From positions 1,780,501-1,844,500 of the forward strand of contig NZ_CP054491.1 in NCBI RefSeq assembly GCF_013343005.1: a stretch of 64,000 nt of DNA, written 5' to 3'. This DNA comes from Candidatus Reidiella endopervernicosa. GTDB taxonomy: Bacteria > Pseudomonadota > Gammaproteobacteria > GCF-013343005. Positions 9,016 through 18,747 of this stretch are shown here, in pieces. Position numbers and translations under genes: made by a program. The notes beneath the pieces are model-generated. The model did not search any database and was not told where the DNA came from. It saw nothing but the letters and a program-made list of their open reading frames with translations. The first letter of the stretch is position 1. Each line of letters begins with the position of its first letter.

Positions 9016-9859
9016 GTGGCAATGCACAGAGAGAGTGGAACACGGGCGCGGGTCATTGCAGTGACATCGGGCAAGGGAGGAGTCGGAAAAACCAATATCG
9101 CGGTGAGTCTATCGATTGCACTGGCTAATCTTGGTGAGCGGGTGATCCTGATGGATATGGATATGGGGCTGGCCAATATCGATGTCATACTCAATCTGCG
9201 CGTGACAGATAATTTGGCTGATGTGCTTGCGGGTCGAAAGCGTATCGATGAGATTATGATTGAAACGCCCTACGGTATCGGGGTAGTGCCGGGTGCCTCT
9301 GGCGATGAGCACCTTGCCAATCTGAGTGAGGATGAGCAGTTGCAACTGCGTGATGCACTCTACTTTCTCAGCGGTGCGGCGGATTACCTCATCATCGATA
9401 CCGGTGCGGGAATCTCGCGTAACACCACGATGTTTACTGGCAGTGCCGATGAGGTGCTGGTGGTGGCAACGCCCGAACCGACCTCGATGGTGGATGCCTA
9501 TGCAGCGATAAAGACGGTCCATGGCATGGCACCCGAGGCGGATATCCACCTGTTGCTCAACATGGCACGTAGTAAACAGGATGCAGAGCGGGCGACCCGC
9601 CGAATCAGTCACATCGCGCTCAATTTCATTCATAGTCGCCTACAGAATGATGGATATATCCTCTTTGATGGGGTGGTCTCCGATGCCGTACGAAAAAAAA
9701 CGCCCATTCATCATGGAATATCCGAGCAGCGAGGCGGCACACGCCGTACGCCGCATCGCCAGGACCTTGAACAGCCACCAGTCACACCACGTCGAGCAGA
9801 AGCCAGAGCGAACCGATGATGGTTTTATCTATCGATTGATGCATGCTCTGGCCAGTTAG
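9016..9859 (+). CDS. MinD/ParA-family ATPase, FleN (FlhG)-like, with a frameshift
   Basis: The protein begins with the deviant Walker A SGKGGVGKTN, then MDMDMGLANIDV (switch I) and DYLIIDTGAGIS (switch II). This subfamily, FleN/FlhG, limits flagellar number and position by antagonising the master regulator; no flagellar genes are in this window. The frame breaks at the A8 run near 9697-9704. In the first frame the tail becomes arginine-rich. In the next frame it continues EYPSSEAAHAVRRIAR...GFIYRLMHALAS and ends at 9859, which is the natural family C-terminus. I read it as one gene of about 280 residues with a homopolymer error or a real frameshift. Start at ATG 9022 is an alternative. Confidence 0.82.
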
Positions 9860-9948
9860 TGAATGGTTAAGTGAACTCATTCGATCCCAATAGTTGACTA
9901 TAATAGTATGGAAAGCTTTGGGCTCACGCATGTGAGAGGAGGTGGGTG

Positions 9949-10182
9949 ATGGCTAGACAGGTACAGGTGAATCTCGATCAGGCGGTCTATGATCGTCTGT
10001 TGGAACTGCAGGTTGCCCCCTATAGCGATATCAATGCGGTGATTGATCGGCTACTGTTCCACAGTGGTCACAAAAGCCGAGAGGTGCAGCAGCTAGAGGC
10101 AGATGAGCAGCACTTCAGTACTGACGAGGAGTTGAAACGCGATCGTGATGGCGTCTACGTCAGTTCGGGTATCTCATCTTAG
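9949..10182 (+). CDS. Small conserved-looking protein, 77 residues
   Basis: A strong ribosome binding site (AGAGGAGGTGGG) lies just before the ATG at 9949, supporting a real gene. The protein reads MARQVQVNLDQAVYDRLLEL and continues with a predicted helix (INAVIDRLLFHSGHKS) and an acidic tail. The beta-strand then two-helix layout resembles ribbon-helix-helix DNA-binding proteins, but I cannot confirm that. No toxin-like partner lies beside it; the next gene is a radical SAM protein on the same strand. Confidence 0.7.
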   Translation: MARQVQVNLDQAVYDRLLELQVAPYSDINAVIDRLLFHSGHKSREVQQLEADEQHFSTDEELKRDRDGVYVSSGISS

Positions 10183-10271
10183 GGTTACGGCCTGGTCTCT
10201 ATTGACAGTGAAGCGCCTCATGGCGATTCGAAGAGGTTGATTGCCAGTCGGGTACTGCCTCAGGGACTCTT

Positions 10272-11234
10272 TTGGCCAGGATTGGTCAGGGTGAGTGTGT
10301 AATTATTTCCGATGTGGTTCGGGCTGGGGGGAGTGTGGGTCTTCGTTCGTTGTTTACCAGCAAGGTGAGACAGAAGGTCTGTTGCGAAATCAATGTGGTC
10401 GATCACTGCAATATTACCTGTCGTGACTGTAATCACGGCTCCCCCGGTGTTGCCGAGCGCTTTATCGATCCTGATCAGCTAGGTCGAGAGCTGTCAGCGC
10501 TGAAGAGACACTATCTACCATCAACAATAAAGCTGATTGGCGGTGAACCGCTACTGCACCCACAACTGCTCGAGGTGATCCGGGTGGTTCGAGAGAGCGG
10601 CATTGCCCCCCGAATCTTATTAGTAACAAACGGTATCTTGCTACCGAAGATGGAGGATGAATTGTGGCGTGCGATTGATGCTCTCGATGTCTCAATCTAT
10701 CCCAAGCCGGGGCTCTCTGATGAGACGGTTGAACTGATCAAGAGCAGGGCGGCAGCGTTCAATGTTGAGTTGGAACTGCTGCAGTTTAGTGAGTTCAGAG
10801 TCCAGTATTCGACGCACAATAATCGCGATAGTACGCTTACCCGAAGAATCTTTGAGTCATGCAGGATGGTGCAGTTGTGGCGGTGTGATGTTATTCATGA
10901 CGGTTACTTCTATCGCTGTCCACAAAGCATCTATGGACCTAGGCTTGCGGGCGAACAGACTCCGTTTGAGCATGATCGATTGCGTATTGAAGACTCGCTT
11001 CGATTTAGAAAACGGTTAAGTGACTTTCGTCATTCGCAGCAACCGCTGGCAGCCTGTCGCTACTGTTTGGGGACGGCAGGTATGACTCGAACACACCAGC
11101 TAGAAAGAAAGAATCTCTGGTCTTCAACTATTGAAGCCCCGGTAGAAACGGTGGTTGATATTCCCTTCATGGAGCGGGCAGAGCAGGATATCCGTCTGCG
11201 CCAGGGGTGTCGCAAAAAAATGCAGGAAGGATAA
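10272..11234 (+). CDS. Radical SAM protein
   Basis: The radical SAM cluster motif C-x3-C-x2-C is present as CNITCRDCNH about 45 residues in. It is followed by the SAM-contacting KLIGGEPLLHP and a TIM-barrel-like continuation (ILLVTNGILLP). Late cysteines (SCRMVQ, YRCPQS, CRYCLG) may bind a second cluster, as in SPASM or twitch domains. Such enzymes make radicals from S-adenosylmethionine to modify peptides or small molecules; the substrate is unknown. No peptide precursor is obvious next to it. The annotated start is a TTG at 10272; a GTG near 10315 is possible. Confidence 0.85.
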   Translation: MARIGQGECVIISDVVRAGGSVGLRSLFTSKVRQKVCCEINVVDHCNITCRDCNHGSPGVAERFIDPDQLGRELSALKRHYLPSTIKLIGGEPLLHPQLLEVIRVVRESGIAPRILLVTNGILLPKMEDELWRAIDALDVSIYPKPGLSDETVELIKSRAAAFNVELELLQFSEFRVQYSTHNNRDSTLTRRIFESCRMVQLWRCDVIHDGYFYRCPQSIYGPRLAGEQTPFEHDRLRIEDSLRFRKRLSDFRHSQQPLAACRYCLGTAGMTRTHQLERKNLWSSTIEAPVETVVDIPFMERAEQDIRLRQGCRKKMQEG

Positions 11235-11465
11235 CTGTTCTCGAGTCTACTCTTTATTCAAAAAGAGAGTGTGACGGTCACGGCCCAGATGCTTTGAGCG
11301 GTAGAGCGCGTTGTCAGCGCACTTGATCAGTTCATCAGCGGTGGTGCAGCAGTCTGGGAAAATCGAGATGCCAATGCTGCAGCTTACGTGGAGTCTGTTG
11401 CGACCTATGCTGATCGGTTTTTTCAATGAAGCAGACATCTTCTCGGCAACGGCTGATGCGGCTTC

Positions 11466-11746
11466 CGCTGACCGCCATGGAGAGCGAAGTGAGGGCGGTT
11501 AGTCCCGATAGTCGACGCCGTCTGCATATTCGTAGTTGAGGCGTGAGCGAACGACGGAGAAGATGCAGCAGCGGCTTTATGTCGGCGTAGAGTCAGTGAG
11601 GGAGTTGTGTAGAGCCGCGAAGAGGTGATTACGCAACGAACGCAGGACGTCGGGGCGCCGTAGGCATAAACGGTCGCGTTAAGTATTTGCCGCTTGCTTG
11701 GGCTTGGATGCCCAAAACATGCTTCCGCAAAAATAGCGACTCCCGA
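11466..11746 (+). repeat. 282-bp dispersed element, copy 2
   Basis: It runs from CGCTGACCGCC to GCGACTCCCGA. It sits in the GGDEF domain region of the diguanylate cyclase gene. It belongs to the minority sequence type, with GCCGCTTGC in the left arm and CATGCTTCC in the right arm of the terminal hairpin, shared with copy 8. No target duplication is seen. Confidence 0.92.
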
Positions 11747-12655
11747 GGGATTGGCGATATCAGTGAGAATAGCCGTGAACTCATCACCCCCCAGTCTTGC
11801 GACAGTATCGGACTCGCGTACACAGCCGGAGAGCCGATCAGCAACGCCACAGAGCAGTCGATCTCCGACATCGTGACCATGCTCATCATTGATCACTTTG
11901 AAATAGTCGAGATCGATGAACATCACCGCAATACGACGCTCATCACGCCGTGCCTGAACGATCGCCTGGGAGAGTCGGTCATAGAAGAGGGCGCGGTTAG
12001 GCAGCTCGGTCAGCGGGTCGTGGTGCGCAAGTCGTTGTAGTCGATCTACCTGAGCCTTCTGTTCGCTGATGTCGGAGAAGATGCCGACGTAGTGGTTGAC
12101 CTGTCCTGTGGCATCGGCCACAGCAGTGATTTTTAACCACTTCGGGTAGACCTCACCGTTTTTGCGCCGATCCCAGACCTCACCCTCCCAACGACCAAAG
12201 TTGAGCAGGCCCTTCCACATCGCCTCATAGAAGGCGTGGTCATGTCGTCCTGACTTTCCAAAATTGGGGTTCTTGCCTAGTACCTCGCTACGCTCGTAAC
12301 CGCTAATGGCACAGAAGGCGGGATTGACCTCGAGAATGTTGCCTTTGCTATCGGTGATTAGAATCGCATCGCCGGCATTCTGAAAGACCTTTGCTGCCAG
12401 ACGCCGCTCACTCTCGGCCTCATTCTGGTCGCTGATATCTCGAGCGTTTACGACCATGCCAATAATTTTGTCGTTGTGATCTTTTGCCGGTGAGTAGCTG
12501 ACGTCCATCAGCCGACGACCAGGCCCTTTGAAATCGAACCAGCCTTGATAGCTAATTGTTTCACCCGCCAGGCAGCGATCTATTCGCGGTTTAATGTCTT
12601 CGAATATCTCCTGCCCGAGTAGATCGGCAACGTGTGTATCGACAATCTCCTCATA

Positions 12656-12937
12656 CGCTGACCGCCATGGAGAGCGAAGTGAGGGCGGTTAGTCCCCGAT
12701 AGTCGACGCCGTCTGCCTATTCGTAGTTGAGAGCGCGAGCGAACGACGGAGAAGATGCAGCAACGGCTTTATGTCGGCGTAGAGTCACTGAGGGAGTTGT
12801 GTAGAGCAGCGAAGAGGTGATTACGCAACGAACGCAGGACGTCGGGCGCCGCAGGCATAAACGGTCGCGTGAAGTTTTGCTGTTTGCTTGGGCTTGGATG
12901 CCCAAAACAAACTTTCGCAAAAATAGCGACTCCCCGG
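12656..12937 (+). repeat. 282-bp dispersed element, copy 3
   Basis: It runs from CGCTGACCGCC to GCGACTCCCCGG inside a PAS domain of the same gene that holds copy 2, about 0.9 kb away. It has the majority hairpin type (GCTGTTTGC and CAAACTTTC). No target duplication is seen. Exact removal leaves the host one base out of frame, so either the edge or the flanking sequence is imperfect. Confidence 0.92.
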
Positions 12938-13437
12938 CTCAAGTTGTGGGCTTCAAGATAGGCGTTGTTAACGGCTCTGTAGATGTAGTTGCTGTCAACA
13001 AAAGAGAGGTGACCGCTGGAGGCAGAGACGATACGTTCGAACATCTCAGCACGCTTTTTTGAGCGTCGTAGTTCAGTAATGTTGTTACCGGTGCAGACGA
13101 TACCGTCTATCTCACCCTTGCGATCAATTAGAGCCGTGTTGGTCCACTTGATGCTGTACTTTTCCCCCTCACGCGTGAAGAGGTGGTTCTGATACTGGAA
13201 GGGGAACTGATCTCGACGGAGTGATTCAAAGCGGCCCTGTATGGTCGACTGTTGATGTGCTGAGAAGAGTAGTGACCAGATGGTCTTGCCAATCGCCTCC
13301 TCTTCACTGTAACCACTCAAAGTTTCACAGGCACGATTAAAGCGGACGATCCGACCGCTTCTGTCGAGAAGGATAACGAGTTCAGTGATGGAACTTAAGA
13401 GGGTGTCAAGAAAGGCCTGGCCGCATTCGCTACTCAT

Positions 13438-13860
13438 CTCAATAGCCCAGCGTCATGCAATTTTACATGGCTTATAACGGTGAACGGTCTTTCTGCTCTC
13501 AACACTGCTTTATCAACACTCGCTACAAAAAACTTCCTTGATATTGGCTGTAATGTTCTCCGAACCTTTCCGATGTTCTAACCTGACCTTAGCGGGAGGG
13601 TGGTCTTTATGCAAACGAAAATGATTCGCATATATGTCATGTCTGACATGAAGGCTGTGATGTATATAGACCAATTCTCAGAAAGAGAGGGAGAGGGGAA
13701 GGTCAGTTTAATTATTTAGAAATGATCTATTGTCGGGGCAGTGCAAAATGCAACTATTCTGGGCGGATTTTTCTTACGAATGGTTGTTAGAAATGTGATG
13801 ATCCATCGGGCTATTTGGCGTTACCGCTGGGCGATATTCTGCAGTAAAAGATGTGATGGT
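13438..13860. other. Intergenic region upstream of the PAS-GGDEF gene
   Basis: This 423-bp stretch holds no gene I can support. It contains a possible Fur-like site and a perfect short palindrome (listed separately). It should contain the promoter of the PAS-GGDEF gene, which starts at 13437 and reads leftward. The lipoprotein gene at 13861 ends here. Confidence 0.5.
13617..13651. promoter_or_regulatory. Possible Fur-like box followed by a palindrome
   Basis: Bases 13617-13635 (GAAAATGATTCGCATATAT) match the classical 19-bp Fur consensus at roughly 14 positions. Right after it, 13637-13651 is a perfect palindrome, TCATGTC-T-GACATGA. Both lie about 180-210 bp upstream of the PAS-GGDEF start. 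The site may tie that gene to iron or to another regulator; this is a pattern match only. Confidence 0.35.
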
Positions 13861-14304
13861 TTAGCACTGCTCCTCGTCACGCAGCAGCCAACGACGCAGA
13901 TCGTCGGCCACGTAGGTGTGGGCCGCGTGGGCGTGGTGCACGGTGATACGACTGTTGCGACCATCGATGGCAGTGATGGTGGTCATGAAGTAGTAGCCGA
14001 AGCCGCCGAGCAGATCGGGCAGTGAGGCGGTGATCTCGGCCTCTTTAATATCGGGGAAAATCACGCCCTTGATCGAAAAGCCGCCGGTGAAGCGATTTGC
14101 CTCGTAACAGTCGCGCATCATGATGAAACTAACGCGGTAGGCCTTCTGGTATTCAAAGGGAACGACAAAACTGTGGTGGCCGAGTGACCGGTCCTGTTTG
14201 AGCTGTTTGATTGAAGAGGCGCCGCAGGCGCTGAGTATTGCGCTTAATATCAGTATCAAGAGTGGTTTTATAACCCCCGTCGTTTGTGGATATCTTTCAT
14301 TCAT
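13861..14304 (-). CDS. Lipoprotein of about 147 residues
   Basis: A hydrophobic signal segment (IKPLLILILSAILSAC) ends in the lipobox LSAC at about residue 27, so the mature protein should be lipidated. The mature part is about 120 residues with FVVPFEYQKAYRVSFIMMRD and FGYYFMTTITAIDGRNSRIT. This resembles a group of uncharacterised proteobacterial lipoproteins, but I cannot give it a function. It lies divergently to the ABC exporter genes. Confidence 0.75.
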   Translation of the reverse strand: MNERYPQTTGVIKPLLILILSAILSACGASSIKQLKQDRSLGHHSFVVPFEYQKAYRVSFIMMRDCYEANRFTGGFSIKGVIFPDIKEAEITASLPDLLGGFGYYFMTTITAIDGRNSRITVHHAHAAHTYVADDLRRWLLRDEEQC

Positions 14305-14430
14305 TCAGTCAAACCCTCCTGCGCCAGAGTGAGCATAACCGATACGGTCATAATCTGACTCGAACCGTTCGGTAAGCGGCGTGTTGCACGCTACAATGGC
14401 GCCACAGATGTGAAGGATAGATGGATAGCG

Positions 14431-15308
14431 ATGAACGAGCAGAGTGGAGTGGTATCGGCGCGGGGGTTAACCAAGCGCTACGGTGATGCAGTGGCGGTCG
14501 ATGGGATCGACTTCGATATCGCACCGGGGCGCTGTTTCGGTTTCCTCGGTCCTAACGGTGCAGGCAAGACCACCTCGCTACGCATGACCCTGGGACTGAC
14601 TCCGATAAGCGAGGGTACGCTCAGCGTGTTCGGGCTGCCGGTCGGTCAGTGTGATCGGGAGATTCGTGCCCGTGTCGGTATCGTGCCGCAGGCTGATAAT
14701 CTCGATCCCGACTTTACGGTTGCTGAGAACCTCGCCATCTACGCCTCCTACTTCGGCATGGCTCACGACTCACCGAACGGCGTGATGCCAAGACCGATAC
14801 CCTCTCCGGTGGTATGCAGCGTCGCCTCACCATCGCCCGTGCACTGGTCAACGACCCCGAGCTGGTGGTGCTCGATGAGCCGACCACCGGCCTCGACCCG
14901 CAGGCGCGCCACATCATCTGGGGGCGACTCGCCGAGCTGCGTGATCAGGGCAAGACGCTGATCCTGACCACCCACTATATGGAGGAGGCGGAGCGGCTCT
15001 GTGATGAGTTGGTGATTATGGATCATGGTCAGATCCTCGATCAGGGCTCGCCGCGTGAGCTGATCGAACGTCATGTTGAACCGGAGGTGGTCGAGGTGCG
15101 TAGTGAGGTTGATCCGGCTTTTCTGGAGATGGCCAGGGTGAACAACTGTCGTCTCGAGAAGATGGGTAACAGCCTCTACTGTTATACCCACACCGTTCCA
15201 GCGCTGCTGAAACAGCTGCAGGATCAGAGTGGGGCGGTCTATGTACACCGACCGGCGGGGCTTGAGGATGTCTTCCTGAAACTGACCGGCAGGGAGCTGC
15301 GCGACTGA
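14431..15308 (+). pseudogene. nodI: NodI-like ABC transporter ATPase with an internal deletion and frameshift
   Basis: Walker A is GPNGAGKTT, Q-loop region GIVPQADNLDPDFTV, signature LSGGMQRRL, Walker B LVVLDEPTTGLD and H-loop LTTHYMEE. The DNLDPDFTVAENL stretch is typical of NodI, the ATPase paired with NodJ in lipo-oligosaccharide or related export. Between YFGM and LTERRDAKTDTLSGG about 15 residues normally present are missing and the frame shifts (near 14760-14790). The gene as read cannot make a whole protein. I chose the ATG at 14431 since the conserved start follows. The next gene starts within its stop codon region at 15308. Confidence 0.82.
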
Positions 15309-16084
15309 TGTTGAACTGGAAACTACCAAGATTAAGACGCGGCGCACTGGCGGTTTGGCGGCGCAATGTACTGGTCTGGCGCAAGCTGATGGGGCCTGCC
15401 ATTTTGATGAACTTTGGCGAGCCGACACTCTATATGCTTGGCCTCGGTTTCGGTCTCGGCAGCTTTATCGGCGAGATGTCACAGCTGCCTTACCTCGCTT
15501 TTCTCGCCTCGGGCATTATTGCCTCATCATCGATGACCACCGCCAGTTTTGAGGGTATGTATTCGGTCTTCACCCGCATGGTGCCGCAGCGCACCTATGA
15601 GGCACTACTCGCCACGCCACTGGAGGTCGATGATATCTTCGCCGGTGAGATGCTCTGGTGTGCCACCAAGAGTGCGATCAGTGGCGCGGCGATTCTGATC
15701 GTGGCGACTCTGCTCGGTGTGGTCGATAGCTGGCACGCCATTATGGTGATCCCGGTCGCCTTTCTGATTGCTCTGTTTTGCCGGCCCGGCGATGGTGATG
15801 AGTACCGTGGCGAGTAACTACGATTTCTTCAGCTACTACTGTGCGTTGGCTATTACACCGATGTTTATGCTCTGCGGTGTCTTCTACCCAATCGATACGT
15901 TACCGACAATGGTGCAGGGGCTTTGTGCAAGCTGCTGCCACTGACCCATGCGGTGGCACTGACTGACCGCTGGTGACGGAACACCGCTGACTCAACCGCT
16001 ACTGCATATCTCGGTGCTCTGCTCTATGCCGCAGTCAGTTACTACATCGCGGTGGTGTTGGCACGGCGCAAACTACTGGTGTGA
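15308..16084 (+). pseudogene. nodJ: NodJ-like ABC-2 permease, frameshifted
   Basis: The first 155 residues are NodJ-like: an N-terminal WRRNVLVWRKLMGPAILMNF, then helices and the family motif MTTASFEGMYSVFTRM. The frame breaks near 15778 (the product of that frame ends RPGDGDEYRGE). It resumes in other frames as NYDFFSYYCALAITPMFMLC, then CKLLPLTHAVALTD and the C-terminal YIAVVLARRKLLV at 16084. At least two more frameshifts are present. With the NodI-like ATPase it would form an inner-membrane exporter; both genes are broken in this sequence. Whether this is decay or consensus error cannot be told here. Confidence 0.8.
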
Positions 16085-16261
16085 GCAGATACTCCTATTT
16101 CCCCGTAATCTGCACGTTTTCACCATATTTCGCTTACGCTTCTTAGTAAACAGGGGTAATAACGACCTCCGGCACATAACATAAAGTAAGTATGGTTTTG
16201 TGGTAGCCGATGCCATTATGGCCTGACAATTTCGGGTTTAATTTCAATTCAGGGAAGTAGT

Positions 16262-17898
16262 GTTGCTGCAGCAGTTGAAGCGTCTGACGGGAAGGGGAGG
16301 TGTGGCGGTAGCTGCAACGGCCCTGCTTATAGGGGGCTGACGACCACATCCGTTCAGGCGGCCGATGAAGATGCACTGCTGGAACGTGCACGACAGCTGC
16401 TGGAACGGGCGATGCCACCGCTGCCGCTGAACTCTCGATAGCGCACCTTACAGCTCCCGGACTTCCCTCCTACGACTACCTGCTAGGCCTTTCGCTCGAC
16501 CGGGCCGGTCGAGGTGATCAAGCGATGTTTGCCTTGAGCGTGTGGTGATTGTCGCACCGATCATGTCGATGCACGGTCAAGATTGCGGCAATGGCGCTCG
16601 AAAAGAGCGTATTACCTATGCACGGAGATGATCGAACCGCTCAGACGTCTGCCGTGACCCCGCGCAGCGGCAAGAGCAGCAGCGTATCGAAACGGCACTG
16701 CCTGCCTTCTCAACGATCGGTGACCTTGCGGTGAGTGGCTACCTTCAGGCGGGATTCGGTTGGGATAGCAATGTCACCCGAGGCCCCGATGAGCCCGAGC
16801 TCGATATCCCCGATCTCGGTGTTACCAGCATGGGTGATGCGGCCGCGGCGAGTGATCGAACCTCAACGGTGGAGGGAGTGTCTCAGCACGCTATACGCTT
16901 GATGAGAAACTCTGGCTGTTGGGTGGTGCCAGTCTGCAGCGCAACTATAACGGCCGTCGTACCGATGTGAATGAGGGATTTGATAACCTCTATGTGGGTC
17001 TGTCAGCACTGCGCGGTGACAACCTCTTCACTGCAACGCTGCTTGGGCAGGACTACGAGATTGAGGGTGAGCAATATCGCCGTTCCACGGGAGCGCGGCT
17101 CGACTGGTTGCACGCCCTCTCTACCCGCTCGCGGCTGAGCGGTTATCTTCAATATCTCGATTTTGTCTATCCAGATCACTCGGACGATGACTCCGAGCGC
17201 TCGGTCGGTGGTCTGAATCACGATGTGTCATTTGATAGTGGTTCACAGAAGTGGTTGGTCCAGTACGGCTTCTATCTGGGCAAAGAGACGGCGAAGGCAT
17301 CCGATAAGCAGCACTTCGGCTACCACGTGGCAGGTCTACAGCTCGGTGGTGTGACGCCCGTGAGTGATGAGCTCTCACTCTCCGTCGGCCTGGCCTATGA
17401 GCAGCGCCGCCATCTGACCGACGATGCGCTCTACTACTATCGACGTGAAGATAACCGGGGAGTCGCTATTTTTGCGAAAGTTTGTTTTGGGCATCCAAGC
17501 CCAAGCAAACAGCAAAAACTTAACGCGACCGTTTATGCCTTCGGCGCCCCGACGTCCTGCGTTCGTTGCGTAATCACCTCTTCGCGGCTCTACACAACTC
17601 CCTCAGTGACTCTACGCCGACATAAAGCCGCTGCTGCATCTTCTTCGTCGTCCGCTCGCGCTCTCAACTACGAATAGGCAGACGGCGTCGACTATCGCGG
17701 ACTAACCGCCTTCGCTTCGCTATCCATGGCGGTCAGCGACAGCTAAGTCTCGGCCTCTCTGCCGACTACCGCTTTGCCGATAACTGGCATCTGATACCGC
17801 AGTACACCTACACCGATAACCGTTCCAATACCGAGCTCTACGACTACGATCGCAACACCTACTCACTGGTGTTGAGGAGGGATTTCAGTAATGAATAG
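16262..17898 (+). pseudogene. TPR plus outer-membrane beta-barrel protein, frameshifted and interrupted
   Basis: The first 400 bp in mixed frames give a signal-like start, a TPR-like helix pair (LLERARQLLERG; GLSLDRAGRGDQAMFALERV) and several frameshifts. From 16870 to 17454 a clean frame reads alternating beta-strand sequence (LDWLHALSTRSRLSGYLQYL). Copy 4 of the element interrupts it at 17455. After it, SLGLSADYRFADNWHLIPQY and the final YSLVLRRDFSNE (ending in a charged residue, not Phe) complete a barrel. Layout and length resemble Slam-like/DUF560-type barrels. It sits directly before fecR-type and cyclase genes, with which it may form a surface-sensing module. Confidence 0.65.
17455..17738 (-). 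repeat. 282-bp dispersed element, copy 4 (only inverted copy)
   Basis: It is read in the opposite direction to the other eight, from CCGGGGAGTCGC to GGTCAGCG on the plus strand. It lies inside the beta-barrel gene. Removing it joins YYYRRED to QLSLGLSADY in frame with no extra bases. At 284 bp it is the longest copy. Confidence 0.92.
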
Positions 17899-18747
17899 AC
17901 TCAGACAGCGTGTTTCAGGCTACCTCATATTCAGCCGCTGGCTGATTCTCGCCTTCTGGTTGGCGTGAGTCCCAACCTCTCAGCCGTGGAGCTGGCGGGT
18001 ACGATTCTCGCTATCAGTGGTGATGTGGTTGCAGAGCAGGGCGGTGAACAACGTCGGCTCGAGCGTCTCTCTACCGTGAATAGCGGCGATACGGTCATCA
18101 CCGGAGAGGGCAGGTGCAGCTGCGTTTTGAAGATGGAGCGTTGCTCACCCTCTATAGCGATACCCGCTTTGTCGTCGATGAGTATCGCTACGGATCGGGC
18201 AAAAATCGCGTGCCCACTTCAGTCTGTTAAAGGGACTGATGCATACCCTGACCGGTGAGATGGGTAAGGATAACTATAAACTCAAGACACGACTCGCCAA
18301 CCTGGGAGTGCGAGGCACCGAGTTCGAGGTGCGTCTCGATAATGCACTGCTGGTAAGTGTGCATCAGGGACGTGTGGTAGTCAGTAACGGTGGTGGCTCG
18401 GTTGAGGTGCCGGCTGGTAGCAGTCTCCGGGTGACCGATCGTCAGGGCATGCCGAGTCGATTCCGAAGAAGCTCAATATGCGCAAGGGGCAAGGCGGAGG
18501 GCAGGGCGGAGGTAGCACGCCACCACCCGCCGCACCGCCTAAAGGCCAGGGCTCGGGAATGCCTGGAGGGGGCAGGCCGGTGGAGGTGGTGGTCCGACAC
18601 CGCCTGGAATCCGTGACCTTCGAGAGAATCCGCCCGGACCGCCACCCCCGCCTCCACCACCGCCTCCTCCACCCCACCGCCGCCCCCACCACCCTAGCGG
18701 TAGTTTGGTGTGGGTCGAGGTAACGCCATCTGATGGTTTCGCATAGC
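17891..18747 (+). pseudogene. FecR-domain periplasmic protein with proline-rich tail, frameshifted
   Basis: The ATG at 17891 overlaps the end of the barrel gene. It gives a membrane or signal segment (YLIFSRWLILAFWLA), then a frameshift. The FecR domain follows: AGTILAISGDVVAEQ, LQLRFEDGALLTLYSD (in another frame) and the signature LANLGVRGTEFEV. The C-terminus is a glycine-rich then proline-rich linker (18480-18700) ending GSLVWVEVTPSDGFA at 18747, overlapping the next gene. FecR-like domains here usually act as periplasmic ligand or matrix sensors coupled to a neighbouring CHASE2 protein. There are two to four frameshifts. Confidence 0.75.

Larger units (their letters stand above)
11247..13437 (-). 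pseudogene. PAS-PAS-GGDEF diguanylate cyclase gene split by two element copies
   Basis: Reading from 13437 down, residues encode two or three PAS domains (LDRSGRIVRFNRACETLSGY; NILEVNPAFCAISGYERSE). They are followed by a GGDEF domain with intact RLGGDEF and FIDLDYFKVINDEHGH, and the C-terminal piece at 11465-11247 (RLHVSCSIGISIF). It would make c-di-GMP from GTP under control of a PAS-sensed signal. Two copies of the 282-bp element (12656-12937 and 11466-11746) interrupt it. Removing the second joins DIANP to EAASAVAEKM in frame, normal for GGDEF proteins. Removing the first joins HNLS to YEEIV one base out of frame. Without removal the product is truncated in the first PAS region. Confidence 0.85.

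Noticed and set aside
17455-17738. Protein-like frame inside the element (GVAIFAKVCFGHPSPSK...)
   Set aside because: It is open in one direction in several copies, but indels between copies change the frame without apparent penalty, there is no start codon or ribosome site, and it is often antisense to the host gene. It is a by-product of composition.
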